Below the pieces are notes generated by a model that was not told the origin of the DNA, did no database searches, and was given only the letters and a program-made list of their open reading frames with translations. The position numbers and the translations under genes are program-made. 32,380 nt of DNA, taken from Lachnospiraceae bacterium. GTDB taxonomy: Bacteria; Bacillota; Clostridia; Lachnospirales; Lachnospiraceae. Location of the stretch: contig CASJPF010000040.1 of assembly GCA_949383255.1 (NCBI GenBank), forward strand, positions 1 through 32,380. The letters are read 5' to 3'. Of the stretch, positions 23,785-31,403 are shown piece by piece. The stretch's first letter is position 1; each line of letters opens with the position of its first letter.

Positions 23785-24977
23785 ATCTGTTCCTCTCTTT
23801 CTTTTCCACAAATTTTTTCTGCTGCGCGCTTTGCAAATACCAAACTTTCCAAAAGACTATTGCTGGCAAGCCGGTTTCTTCCATGAACCCCGTTACAGCT
23901 AGTCTCCCCCACTGCATACAAATGTTTCATGGTGGTCTGGGAATCGCCGTCCACATGAATCCCTCCCATAAAATAATGCTGCGCTGGCACAATTGGCACA
24001 GGTTCTCTTAACAGGTCATATCCCTCCGCAAGACAATGATTGTAAATATTGGGAAAATGTTCCCTCACAATATGTTCTGGTACTTTCTCAAACGAAAGAT
24101 ACTCATACGCTACACCTTCTTTTTGCATTTCTTTTTGAATTGCCTCTGTCACCACATCCCGCGGAAGCAGTTCGTCAACAAACCGTTCCCCTTTATGATT
24201 TTGTATGACAGCACCCTCTCCCCGCGCAGATTCCGATATCAAAAAACTTCTGCCTGGTTTGGTGCTGTAGAGACAAGTCGGGTGAATTTGCACATAATCC
24301 ATATGTTCTAGCGCCACTCCATGTTCTTGTGCAATGCGGCAGGCGTCCCCAGTCAGCAGCGGAAAATTTGTAGAGTGCTGATAAAGCCCTCCTATCCCAC
24401 CAGTTGCCAGAACTGTATCCGGTGCATATATCTCCAACAAATCTCCCTTTTTGTCTTTTGCCTGCATACCAATACAAATATCGTCCTGCTCAATAAGATC
24501 TGTCATTGTCGTATACTCCATAATTTTGACATTCGCAAGTCTGCACACATGCGCCAACAGCGTCGTCGTAATCTCCTCGCCTGTAATATCCTTGTGAAAA
24601 CAGATGCGCGGCTGCGAGTGTGCCCCCTCTCTTGTATAGGCAAGGCTTCCGTCTGCATTTTTCTCAAAACGCACCCCCAACGCCAATAAATGATTAATCA
24701 CCGCCCTGCTAGAATGAATCATAATCGCCACACTTTCCCTGCGATTTTCATAGTGTCCTGCACGCATAGTGTCCTCAAAATATGCATCATAATCGCTCTC
24801 GTCACGCAACACACAGATTCCACCCTGCGCCAACATAGAATCACAACTTGCGATATCCTCTTTTGACAACATCAATATCTTTTTTTCACGCGGCAGGGAC
24901 AACGCTGTGTAAAGTCCTGCTACACCGCACCCAGCAATGACTACATCACAATACAGTTTCTTTGTCATTTTTGCCAA
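23781..24977 (-). CDS. nadB: L-aspartate oxidase, short form
   Basis: About 398 residues. An FAD-binding start (DVVIAGCGVAGLYTALSL) is followed by SKEDIASCDSMLAQGGI, the RGEGA region (SESARGEGAVIQNHKGERFV), and GIHVDGDSQT with HGRNRLASNSLLESLVF, as in succinate dehydrogenase-like flavoproteins. It oxidises aspartate to iminoaspartate for NadA; under anaerobic conditions fumarate would be the acceptor. Escherichia coli NadB is about 540 residues, so the helical C-terminal domain is absent here: the protein ends about 20 residues after the FAD motif. The TTG start has AAGGA five bases upstream; an ATG three codons later (24968) is the alternative. It follows nadA by 30 bp. Confidence 0.93.
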   Translation of the reverse strand: MAKMTKKLYCDVVIAGCGVAGLYTALSLPREKKILMLSKEDIASCDSMLAQGGICVLRDESDYDAYFEDTMRAGHYENRRESVAIMIHSSRAVINHLLALGVRFEKNADGSLAYTREGAHSQPRICFHKDITGEEITTTLLAHVCRLANVKIMEYTTMTDLIEQDDICIGMQAKDKKGDLLEIYAPDTVLATGGIGGLYQHSTNFPLLTGDACRIAQEHGVALEHMDYVQIHPTCLYSTKPGRSFLISESARGEGAVIQNHKGERFVDELLPRDVVTEAIQKEMQKEGVAYEYLSFEKVPEHIVREHFPNIYNHCLAEGYDLLREPVPIVPAQHYFMGGIHVDGDSQTTMKHLYAVGETSCNGVHGRNRLASNSLLESLVFAKRAAEKICGKEREEQI

Positions 24978-25007
24978 CCATATCCTTTCTTTTTAACTGC
25001 TAAGCCC

Positions 25008-25919
25008 TTACATCTGCGCAAGCTCCAGCATTCGTTCCAGGGTTCGTCTGGCGGCTCTGTTTGCCAAATTATCCTCCAAAAGCACTTCATTTTTCCCTGT
25101 CTTAAGCACTTCAATAACATTCTCCAGTGTTATCCGCTTCATGCCAGCGCAAACAGGTTCTGTCTCTGGAAAATAAAATGACGCATCTGGTCTTGCCTGT
25201 TGCAGCGCATATCTGACACCGGACTCTGTGCCAATAATAAACTCCTTTTCAGGACTTTTTTCTGCATAGGACAAAATTTCACTTGTAGAGCCAATATAAT
25301 CTGCAAATTTCAACACTTCCTGATTGCATTCTGGATGAACAAGCACCTTTGCAGCAGGATGCTGCGCGCGCAGCTTCTGAATTTCCTCAGAGCGCATATT
25401 TTCATGAATTGGACAAAAGCCTTCCTGAAAAAGAATCTTCTTTTCTGGAACATTTCTTGCTGTATATTGCGCAAGATTTTTATCTGGGATAAACAAAATA
25501 TTTTTGTTTGGCAAATTTCGCACAATAGAAATCGCATTTGCAGAAGTTACGCTGACATCGGACCAAGACTTAATTTCCGCAGTCGAATTAATATAGCAAA
25601 CAACTGCAAGGTCCTCATACTGCTGTCTTGCTTTTTCCACCGCTGCTTTGTCCACCATATGCGCCATTGGACAATCTGCCTGTGCATCTGGCATCAACAC
25701 AGTCTTTGATGGATTTAGCAGTTTCGCACTTTCCCCCATAAAAGAGACCCCGCAGAACACAATCGTGCTGTGTGGAAGCATTGTCGCCTGTTTGCTCAGA
25801 AAATAAGAGTCTCCTATGTAGTCTGCAATCTCCTGTATCTCTGGCGAAACATAATAATGCGCCAAAATTACCGCATTTTTTTCCTGTTTTAGATTTTGTA
25901 TCTCCTCCTGTTTTGTCAT
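25008..25919 (-). CDS. nadA: Quinolinate synthase A
   Basis: 303 residues. NadA condenses iminoaspartate with dihydroxyacetone phosphate to quinolinate using a 4Fe-4S cluster. The three expected cysteines are visible in VFCGVSFMGESAKLL, VHPECNQEVLKFAD and ETEPVCAGMKRI. Other family segments are AVILAHYYVSPEIQEIADYI and GTESGVRYAL. The ATG (MTKQEEIQ) has GGAGG six bases before it; an open stretch of 114 codons upstream has no similarity and includes the promoter. It heads the nadA-nadB-nadC-niaR operon. Confidence 0.95.
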   Translation of the reverse strand: MTKQEEIQNLKQEKNAVILAHYYVSPEIQEIADYIGDSYFLSKQATMLPHSTIVFCGVSFMGESAKLLNPSKTVLMPDAQADCPMAHMVDKAAVEKARQQYEDLAVVCYINSTAEIKSWSDVSVTSANAISIVRNLPNKNILFIPDKNLAQYTARNVPEKKILFQEGFCPIHENMRSEEIQKLRAQHPAAKVLVHPECNQEVLKFADYIGSTSEILSYAEKSPEKEFIIGTESGVRYALQQARPDASFYFPETEPVCAGMKRITLENVIEVLKTGKNEVLLEDNLANRAARRTLERMLELAQM

Positions 25920-25974
25920 ATAGCACCTCCCTCTTTCTCTCTGCCTTGCATTCTGAAAACAATAGTTCTCATGC

Positions 25975-26020
25975 AGTATAGCATATATCTTTACAGATGA
26001 CAAGACATATAAAATGACAA
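25975..26020 (-). promoter_or_regulatory. Promoter and possible NiaR operator of the nad operon
   Basis: On the minus strand TTGTCA and TATACT are separated by exactly 17 bp (25975-26003). A second TTGTCAT lies 17 bp further upstream (26014-26020), so a direct repeat overlaps the -35 element. That is a reasonable place for NiaR to bind, though I cannot match it to a known NiaR motif. Confidence 0.65.
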
Positions 26021-26040
26021 TTTTAATGCTATTAATTGAA

Positions 26041-26170
26041 TTACTGTTCACACAGGACTTAGCATTTACTGCTAAGTCCGTGCGAAAACATACCTCTAGC
26101 AAGTAAAAATCCATTTGCGAAGCAAATTTTGCATGGATTTTTATTGTTACTGGAACGGAGTGAACAGTAA
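26041..26170. repeat. 130-bp nested palindromic element
   Basis: The outer arms TTACTGTTCAC (26041-26051) and GTGAACAGTAA (26160-26170) are perfect. Inside are a perfect 10-bp hairpin, GGACTTAGCA tttac TGCTAAGTCC (26055-26079), and an 11-bp hairpin, TAAAAATCCAT...ATGGATTTTTA (26104-26143), with a small stem TTTGC gaa GCAAA in its loop. It separates the divergent nad and TSCPD-murG units and contains no gene. Confidence 0.8.
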
Positions 26171-26255
26171 CGGTATTGACTTCAATCCTACAGACTGCTA
26201 AAATAATATCAGTTTTTATAAAAGAAATTCTAATGCGAAAGGTAGGGTATTCATT

Positions 26256-26510
26256 ATGCAATATGTAACAAGCGGAACGTGTTCTAAAATGATTGATTTT
26301 GAAGTGGAGGATAATATTATAAAATCAGTGGCGTTCACTGGTGGCTGCAATGGCAATCTAAAAGGAATCTCAGCTCTGGTTGCTGGAATGTCTGTCGATG
26401 ATGCCATCTCTAAACTCAAAGGCATTCAATGCGGATTCAAAAGCACCTCCTGTCCAGATCAGTTGGCACGCGCGCTAGAACAATACAAAGCGGAAACAGC
26501 AAAATCATAA
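26256..26510 (+). CDS. TSCPD domain protein (TIGR03905-like)
   Basis: 84 residues, the family length. It contains IKSVAFTGGCNGNLKGISAL and the defining TSCPDQLARAL segment. The fold is the C-terminal domain found on some adenosylcobalamin-dependent ribonucleotide reductases (NrdJ), but this free-standing form has no proven function; the conserved cysteines (C9, C31 and those around KGIQCGFKSTSC) suggest metal binding or redox chemistry. An AGGTAGGG site precedes the ATG. It lies 17 bp before murG and is probably co-transcribed with it. Confidence 0.88.
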   Translation: MQYVTSGTCSKMIDFEVEDNIIKSVAFTGGCNGNLKGISALVAGMSVDDAISKLKGIQCGFKSTSCPDQLARALEQYKAETAKS

Positions 26511-26527
26511 ATCGGAGGCTGAAAAGT

Positions 26528-27595
26528 ATGAAACGCATCGTCTTTACTGGCGGCGGCTCCGCCGGACATGTGACGCCAAACATTGCTCTATTTCCCAAAT
26601 TGAAAAGTCTAGGCTATGATATCCACTATATCGGCTCCTATGACGGCATTGAAAAAAAGCTGATCGAAGATTACCGCATTCCCTATTATGCGATTTCTAC
26701 AGGAAAACTCCGAAGATATTTTGACATTAAAAATTTTAGTGACCCTTTTCGTGTAATCAAGGGCTTTGTTGAAGCAAAAAAAATTCTAAAGACGTTAAAA
26801 CCAGATATTATATTTAGCAAAGGAGGATTTGTGAGTGTTCCCGTTGTCCGTGCGGCGGCAATGTTAAAAATCCCTTGTATTATTCACGAATCTGACATGA
26901 CGCCTGGGCTTGCCAACAATCTATGTATTCCTGTCGCCCGTAAAATCTGCTGCAATTTCCCGGAGACTCTGCAAAATCTGCCCGCTGAGAAGGCCGTGCT
27001 CACTGGCTCTCCCATACGAAATGAGCTCACAAAAGGAAACAAGCAAAAAGGGCTGGAAATGTGTGGTTTTACCGCTGCAAAACCTGTTATTATGGTAATT
27101 GGTGGAAGTCTTGGCGCCGCTGGTGTCAACAAACTGGTTCGTGAGGCACTACCCACCTTGCTTGAAGATTTTCAGATTGTACACATCTGTGGCAAGGAAA
27201 AGATTGATAACTTGCTTCTAAAAACTGCAGGCTATAAACAGTTTGAATTTGTAAAAGATGACCTCAAAGATCTGTTTGCAATGGCGGATATTGTTATCTC
27301 TCGTGCTGGTGCCAATGCAATCTGCGAACTTCTAGCGCTAAGAAAGCCCAATCTTTTAATTCCGTTACCTGCTCATGCAAGCCGCGGGGACCAAATCTTA
27401 AACGCAAAAAGTTTTGAGTCACAGGGTTTTTCTATGGTGGCTGACGAAGACTATCTCACTGCTGTAACGCTGACAGAGAAAATACATGAACTGTATTTTA
27501 CAAGACAATCCTATATTGACGCCATGCAAAACAGCAAAATGAAAGATTCCATTGATACAATTGCAGCGTTGATTGAGGAGACTGTAAACCAATAA
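26528..27595 (+). CDS. murG: MurG-type UDP-GlcNAc:lipid I N-acetylglucosaminyltransferase, outside the cell-wall cluster
   Basis: 355 residues with the MurG signatures GGGSAGHVTPNIALFPKL (N-terminal glycine loop), IFSKGGFVSVPVV, IHESDMTPGLANN, the C-terminal GGSLGAAGVN, and SRAGANAICELLAL with the donor-binding region LIPLPAHASRGDQ. MurG adds GlcNAc to lipid I on the inner membrane face to make lipid II. The usual cell-division and wall cluster neighbours (ftsW, murD, murC, ftsQ) are missing, so this may be a second copy or a paralogue acting on another lipid-linked sugar. The start is set by GGAGG nine bases upstream. Terminator hairpins follow. Confidence 0.87.
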   Translation: MKRIVFTGGGSAGHVTPNIALFPKLKSLGYDIHYIGSYDGIEKKLIEDYRIPYYAISTGKLRRYFDIKNFSDPFRVIKGFVEAKKILKTLKPDIIFSKGGFVSVPVVRAAAMLKIPCIIHESDMTPGLANNLCIPVARKICCNFPETLQNLPAEKAVLTGSPIRNELTKGNKQKGLEMCGFTAAKPVIMVIGGSLGAAGVNKLVREALPTLLEDFQIVHICGKEKIDNLLLKTAGYKQFEFVKDDLKDLFAMADIVISRAGANAICELLALRKPNLLIPLPAHASRGDQILNAKSFESQGFSMVADEDYLTAVTLTEKIHELYFTRQSYIDAMQNSKMKDSIDTIAALIEETVNQ

Positions 27596-27625
27596 AATAA
27601 TAATTTTTATTTATAGTACAATACA

Positions 27626-27645
27626 GACCCGTGCAGACACGGGTC
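27626..27645. repeat. Hairpin GACCCGTG caga CACGGGTC
   Basis: Perfect 8-bp stem, 31 bp after the murG stop and directly before the terminator. It may assist termination. Confidence 0.6.
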
Positions 27646-27649
27646 CGCA

Positions 27650-27685
27650 CGAGTAGGAAAAGTAATCTTCTCCTACTCGGTTTTT
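27650..27685 (+). terminator. murG terminator, dispersed CGAGTAGG-type repeat copy 4
   Basis: CGAGTAGGA and TCCTACTCG form a 9-bp perfect stem with a 12-nt loop followed by GTTTTT on the plus strand. The U tract overlaps the stop of the convergent GH2 gene. The same stem core occurs in the repeats at about 7001-7031, 10196-10225 and 15891-15920. Confidence 0.85.
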
Positions 27686-30600
27686 AGCATTGAAATGCCG
27701 CTGACTTCACATAGGCTACAAGACTTCGATACAGGCAGTCTGCCTCTGGAGATTTCTCCTTAAGCGAAGGCAAATCCGCATGGCAGACAAGCATTTTTCC
27801 TGCGCCGTATCTTAGCTCATAAATCAGTCCCAAATTATGATTGCGCTCAAAATTGTCCATCATGCGCACAATCGGCTTAATAAACTTTGTCTCCTCTGTT
27901 TTGTCTAATATCATTGGTCTGGAATTGCTGACAATAGGATACCACTGTGCTGTCGTGTAAGTCTCGCACGCAAAGCCGCTCAATGCAGAGTGTGTATTGT
28001 CAATCAAAAGCCCCATCGTTCCAACCGGAACTGGTTTTTTTGTACTTTCAGAGATAGAGCGAAACATTGGATAGCACCAGAAATCTGTACAATATTCTCC
28101 TTTTATAGTACTTCCAAGAAGTGTGCTGTTAGGCTTTACAAAAAGCAACACAAATTTTCCATTATGACAAACCTTTAAAGCGGTCTTGTTATCATTTGTG
28201 ATACATAAGTTCGCATTATTAAAATCAAATTCTTGTGTCTCAACAGTCTTCTCAACATTTGTTTCTTCCTTTTTTGATCTCGTATCTTTTAAAAAAGTCT
28301 CTTTTTTTGTAACATTCTCTTCATATACAAAAATATCATATTCATTTTCAATCGCCTTCACATTTTCCCCTGTTAAAACAAAGCGCAATACATACGTTGC
28401 ATTATTACTGCACGCCGGCACTTTTAATGAAATAGTTCCAATAGAAAACAGTCCTCGCCCAGCAAATTCCTCACACTCCATTGTCTGTACCTGTTTTTCG
28501 ATTGTGCTGTCAACAGTGCTTCCTGCCTGTCGTTTCAGATACCAGATCACTTTTAGCTGTGGTTTCAAAAACTTCTCAGGACGATAATAGCGAAGCTTTA
28601 CTTCACACGCTATGCAGCTATCCCCTCGCATTACAAAGCTATCCAACGTTGGTAAAAGCACTGCATCGGAACAGAATTTGCGCCACTCCTCCCGTGCAAT
28701 CACCCCCTTATTTTTATGAAAAGCATTTAATATGCCCACCAGCGCTGTTCCCTGACCGGAAAAATCCTTAATGTCAAGCAGTTGAAAACCACTTAATTCG
28801 GCACTGCGAAATGCCGCTTCCAGCTCAAGTTTATAACATGCCCCGGCAAGTCTTCCCGAAGCATGTAGATAGTCATCCGCGTAAGAAAGCAATCCCTTCT
28901 CATCCATACGCTCCTGGAAAATCTTCAAGTTTTCAGGTTGCAAAACCCCCGTATACAGCGCGATTTCCTGAAAATCTGGTGTGAACTCATATTGTCCTAT
29001 CTCGTGGGACACAACTGGAATATGCACAATGCCCTCTTCCTCACCTGCTGTAACTTCCACCTCTTTGACACCTGTACCGTACTGAATCTGTATGGTTTCA
29101 CCCTTCCTTGTTTCCTTCTTTTTAATTTCTGTGGGAAATATTACATTGTCATAATTCCAGTATGCGCCTGGTCTCTCAGTCTGTACAAAACCAAGTGGCG
29201 CATCACACATTGCATAGGAACCTCGAAACAGGCGGTCTATTGAAAATCGCACACCGCTAAAAAAATCATCATTTGACAGCACAGACGGCACAAATTGATG
29301 ATTATTGCTTCCCTGCGTATACAGATGTCGTGGGTCATGCGTCTTGAGTACGCCTATCATTCTATTAATTTCCTCCTTGCTGCCCCACAACTCGTTTCCC
29401 ATACTCATACCAAAAAAAGATGGCAAATCTCCAAAGGCATCAAGCGCACGAATCCCCTCCTCCAAGAGAAACTTCTGCTGATTTATATCGCACTGTTTCT
29501 CTTCCTTATTGTAAATAGAACCCCAGAAAGCTAACTCTGCCTGCACATATATTCCAAGATAAGCCGCAGCCAAAAATGCCGCCTTGGGCGGACAGCAAGT
29601 ATGATATCGATAGTGGTTCAGACCATACTCCTTACTTGTCCCATATACCCGCAGCCACGAATCCAGATCCATTGGCGCATACCCTGTCAACGGAAAAATC
29701 ATTCCATCATGAGTCCCTCTCAAAAATATTTCATTGTCATTGCAGTAAAGTATCCTCTCTTGATGCGTCAAATCACGCAATCCAAAATAACTTGTTCGCT
29801 CACACAACACCCTGTCTTTACGCAAAATGCGAACTGTAAGTTCATATACAAATGGATTGTATTCATCCCACTCTTTCGCGTCCTCGCCCAGTAGATATTC
29901 GACAGAAAACACGCTAGAGCATAATCCTTGTAATATTTTAGAATGCTGTTCTCCACCCTGCGATAGACTGTCAATACGCTGTTTTTCACACTGCGACAAA
30001 TTGTACACTTGACTGTCAAGAAGCGCAAGCGTCTCAATTATATATGGTGCATCTTGTCCTTTGTTTTCCGCAATCCATGTGCGCCGTGTGTCCGCTGCCT
30101 GTGTATACAGCGGATCAAAATGCTCAAAATCCCGCCCCTCTTTCATACGCAGACACGTAAGGCGACAACGCACTTCCGCGCAGGTTTGCGAAAGGGTATC
30201 ACAGTGCGATAACTGCAATCGAAGTTCTATATTTTTGTCTTTTCGACAAGGATATATCCACAGCTTTTCAATTGCAATATCCTCGACGGTTTCCAAAAAA
30301 ATCTCTCCCAAAATGCCATTCCAATTTGTCTGTGTGTCTGGCGAAGTCATATGCCCACCGCTTGACACATAATCTGTATTGTCAATCATCACGACAAGTG
30401 TGTGTGTTCCTGGTGTCAACCATTGTGTCAGCTCATACCGATGTTCCACATAAAAACTGTCAAAATTCCCTACATATGCACCATCCACCCACACATTGGA
30501 CTTTCTCGTTCTTTCCATAGTAAAAAAGAAGCGTTTTCTTGTTTCATCTGTTGTCATGGAAATCTCAAGTTCCTTTAAAAACCATGCATATCCCTCAAAA

Positions 30601-30785
30601 TGATACATTTCTGTTAAATGTCCTATATGACGCTCTGTACCTTTTTTTCCTTTTTTTGCCTCTGCTGTTGTGGTAGGAAGGTCAATCGTATCCTCAAATG
30701 TCATCCTTCGATAATATTCCTGTTGCAATCCTATTTTTTCCTCATCCAGCGCAAACTGCCAAGTTCCTGATAAATTAAGTTTCAT
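27684..30785 (-). CDS. Glycoside hydrolase family 2-like beta-glycosidase, cytoplasmic
   Basis: 1033 residues. It starts with the GH2 sugar-binding jelly-roll domain (MKLNLSGTWQFALDEEKIG; TNWNGILGEIFLE near 153-165), then an immunoglobulin-like domain and a TIM barrel. The expected acid/base Glu is E465 in GMSMGNELWG, and E595 in VVSHEIGQYEF is a good nucleophile candidate. The segment IKDFSGQGTALVGILNAF resembles GH2 enzymes of plant-polysaccharide utilisers. No signal peptide is visible, so it acts on imported oligosaccharides. Substrate is not defined. The AAAGGAA site precedes the ATG. It is monocistronic, with no transporter adjacent. Residues 870-1033 lack a match I recognise. Confidence 0.85.
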   Translation of the reverse strand: MKLNLSGTWQFALDEEKIGLQQEYYRRMTFEDTIDLPTTTAEAKKGKKGTERHIGHLTEMYHFEGYAWFLKELEISMTTDETRKRFFFTMERTRKSNVWVDGAYVGNFDSFYVEHRYELTQWLTPGTHTLVVMIDNTDYVSSGGHMTSPDTQTNWNGILGEIFLETVEDIAIEKLWIYPCRKDKNIELRLQLSHCDTLSQTCAEVRCRLTCLRMKEGRDFEHFDPLYTQAADTRRTWIAENKGQDAPYIIETLALLDSQVYNLSQCEKQRIDSLSQGGEQHSKILQGLCSSVFSVEYLLGEDAKEWDEYNPFVYELTVRILRKDRVLCERTSYFGLRDLTHQERILYCNDNEIFLRGTHDGMIFPLTGYAPMDLDSWLRVYGTSKEYGLNHYRYHTCCPPKAAFLAAAYLGIYVQAELAFWGSIYNKEEKQCDINQQKFLLEEGIRALDAFGDLPSFFGMSMGNELWGSKEEINRMIGVLKTHDPRHLYTQGSNNHQFVPSVLSNDDFFSGVRFSIDRLFRGSYAMCDAPLGFVQTERPGAYWNYDNVIFPTEIKKKETRKGETIQIQYGTGVKEVEVTAGEEEGIVHIPVVSHEIGQYEFTPDFQEIALYTGVLQPENLKIFQERMDEKGLLSYADDYLHASGRLAGACYKLELEAAFRSAELSGFQLLDIKDFSGQGTALVGILNAFHKNKGVIAREEWRKFCSDAVLLPTLDSFVMRGDSCIACEVKLRYYRPEKFLKPQLKVIWYLKRQAGSTVDSTIEKQVQTMECEEFAGRGLFSIGTISLKVPACSNNATYVLRFVLTGENVKAIENEYDIFVYEENVTKKETFLKDTRSKKEETNVEKTVETQEFDFNNANLCITNDNKTALKVCHNGKFVLLFVKPNSTLLGSTIKGEYCTDFWCYPMFRSISESTKKPVPVGTMGLLIDNTHSALSGFACETYTTAQWYPIVSNSRPMILDKTEETKFIKPIVRMMDNFERNHNLGLIYELRYGAGKMLVCHADLPSLKEKSPEADCLYRSLVAYVKSAAFQC

Positions 30786-30846
30786 ATTATATTTCCTTTC
30801 TGTGATTCATATTGTGTACCAATTCTTTCTTTGAAAAGTAGTATAT

Positions 30847-30880
30847 CAAAAAATGCAGGTTGCAAAAACCTGCACTTTTT
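30847..30880. terminator. Bidirectional terminator-like hairpin
   Basis: TGCAGGT and ACCTGCA form a 7-bp stem extended by A/T tracts on both sides. U tracts follow on either strand. It lies 62 bp upstream of the GH2 start. A TATACT hexamer just downstream of it on the minus strand may be that gene's -10. I see nothing else in 30886-31270. Confidence 0.6.
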
Positions 30881-31279
30881 AGACTGTTTCATGTCACTAT
30901 TTGATGTCACTAATTTTTCCTATGCAAAATCTGCCATGTAAATTCTATACAACTTTGTACCTTTCTTGTTCTTTAAGAAACTGTTCACCAAATAACCTAT
31001 AAAAAACGCGCTTAGAAGATTTCTTCGATGCGTATACAGTTCTTAAGTGCTGGCTATCTGTTCTTTCCAGATTCAAGATATTTTGACATAACATTTTCTC
31101 CACTGTATATAAATCTTGAACACTGTTATAGTCTTTTTCTGTAGAGAAAACAATAAAACTTTTCTCGATTCACAGAGGCAGTATATTTACTTGAATGCTT
31201 TGTTACTTTTAATGCAATATTATCGCAATTTTCCAGATTGTCACACATTATCATTTCATATGCTAAATTGCAAAGCTCA

Positions 31280-31311
31280 AAAAATGGCTATGCTTTCGCA
31301 TAGCCATTTTT
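31280..31311 (-). terminator. Terminator after the surface protein gene
   Basis: AAAAATGGCTATGC and GCATAGCCATTTTT form a 14-bp perfect stem with a 4-nt loop; the T tract is present on both strands. It lies 93 bp after the surface protein stop. Confidence 0.8.
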
Positions 31312-31403
31312 GTAGCAATTTCACAAAAGTTGTTCACTCTTTAAGCAGTCCTTTTTATGGTAAGGTTCACCACAAATATTATAATCTGTATCAAAACCTT
31401 ACT

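Noticed and set aside
25920..26261. 114-codon N-terminal extension of nadA
   Set aside because: Open in frame but without family similarity. It contains the promoter, and the internal ATG has a strong GGAGG site.
26429..26527. Upstream start for murG inside the TSCPD gene
   Set aside because: It would overlap the TSCPD coding region in another frame; MKRIVFTGGG is the conserved MurG N-terminus with its own ribosome site.
30886..31270. Small gene or regulatory RNA between the GH2 and surface protein genes
   Set aside because: No frame with a ribosome site and no sustained pairing was found; it appears to be AT-rich spacer.
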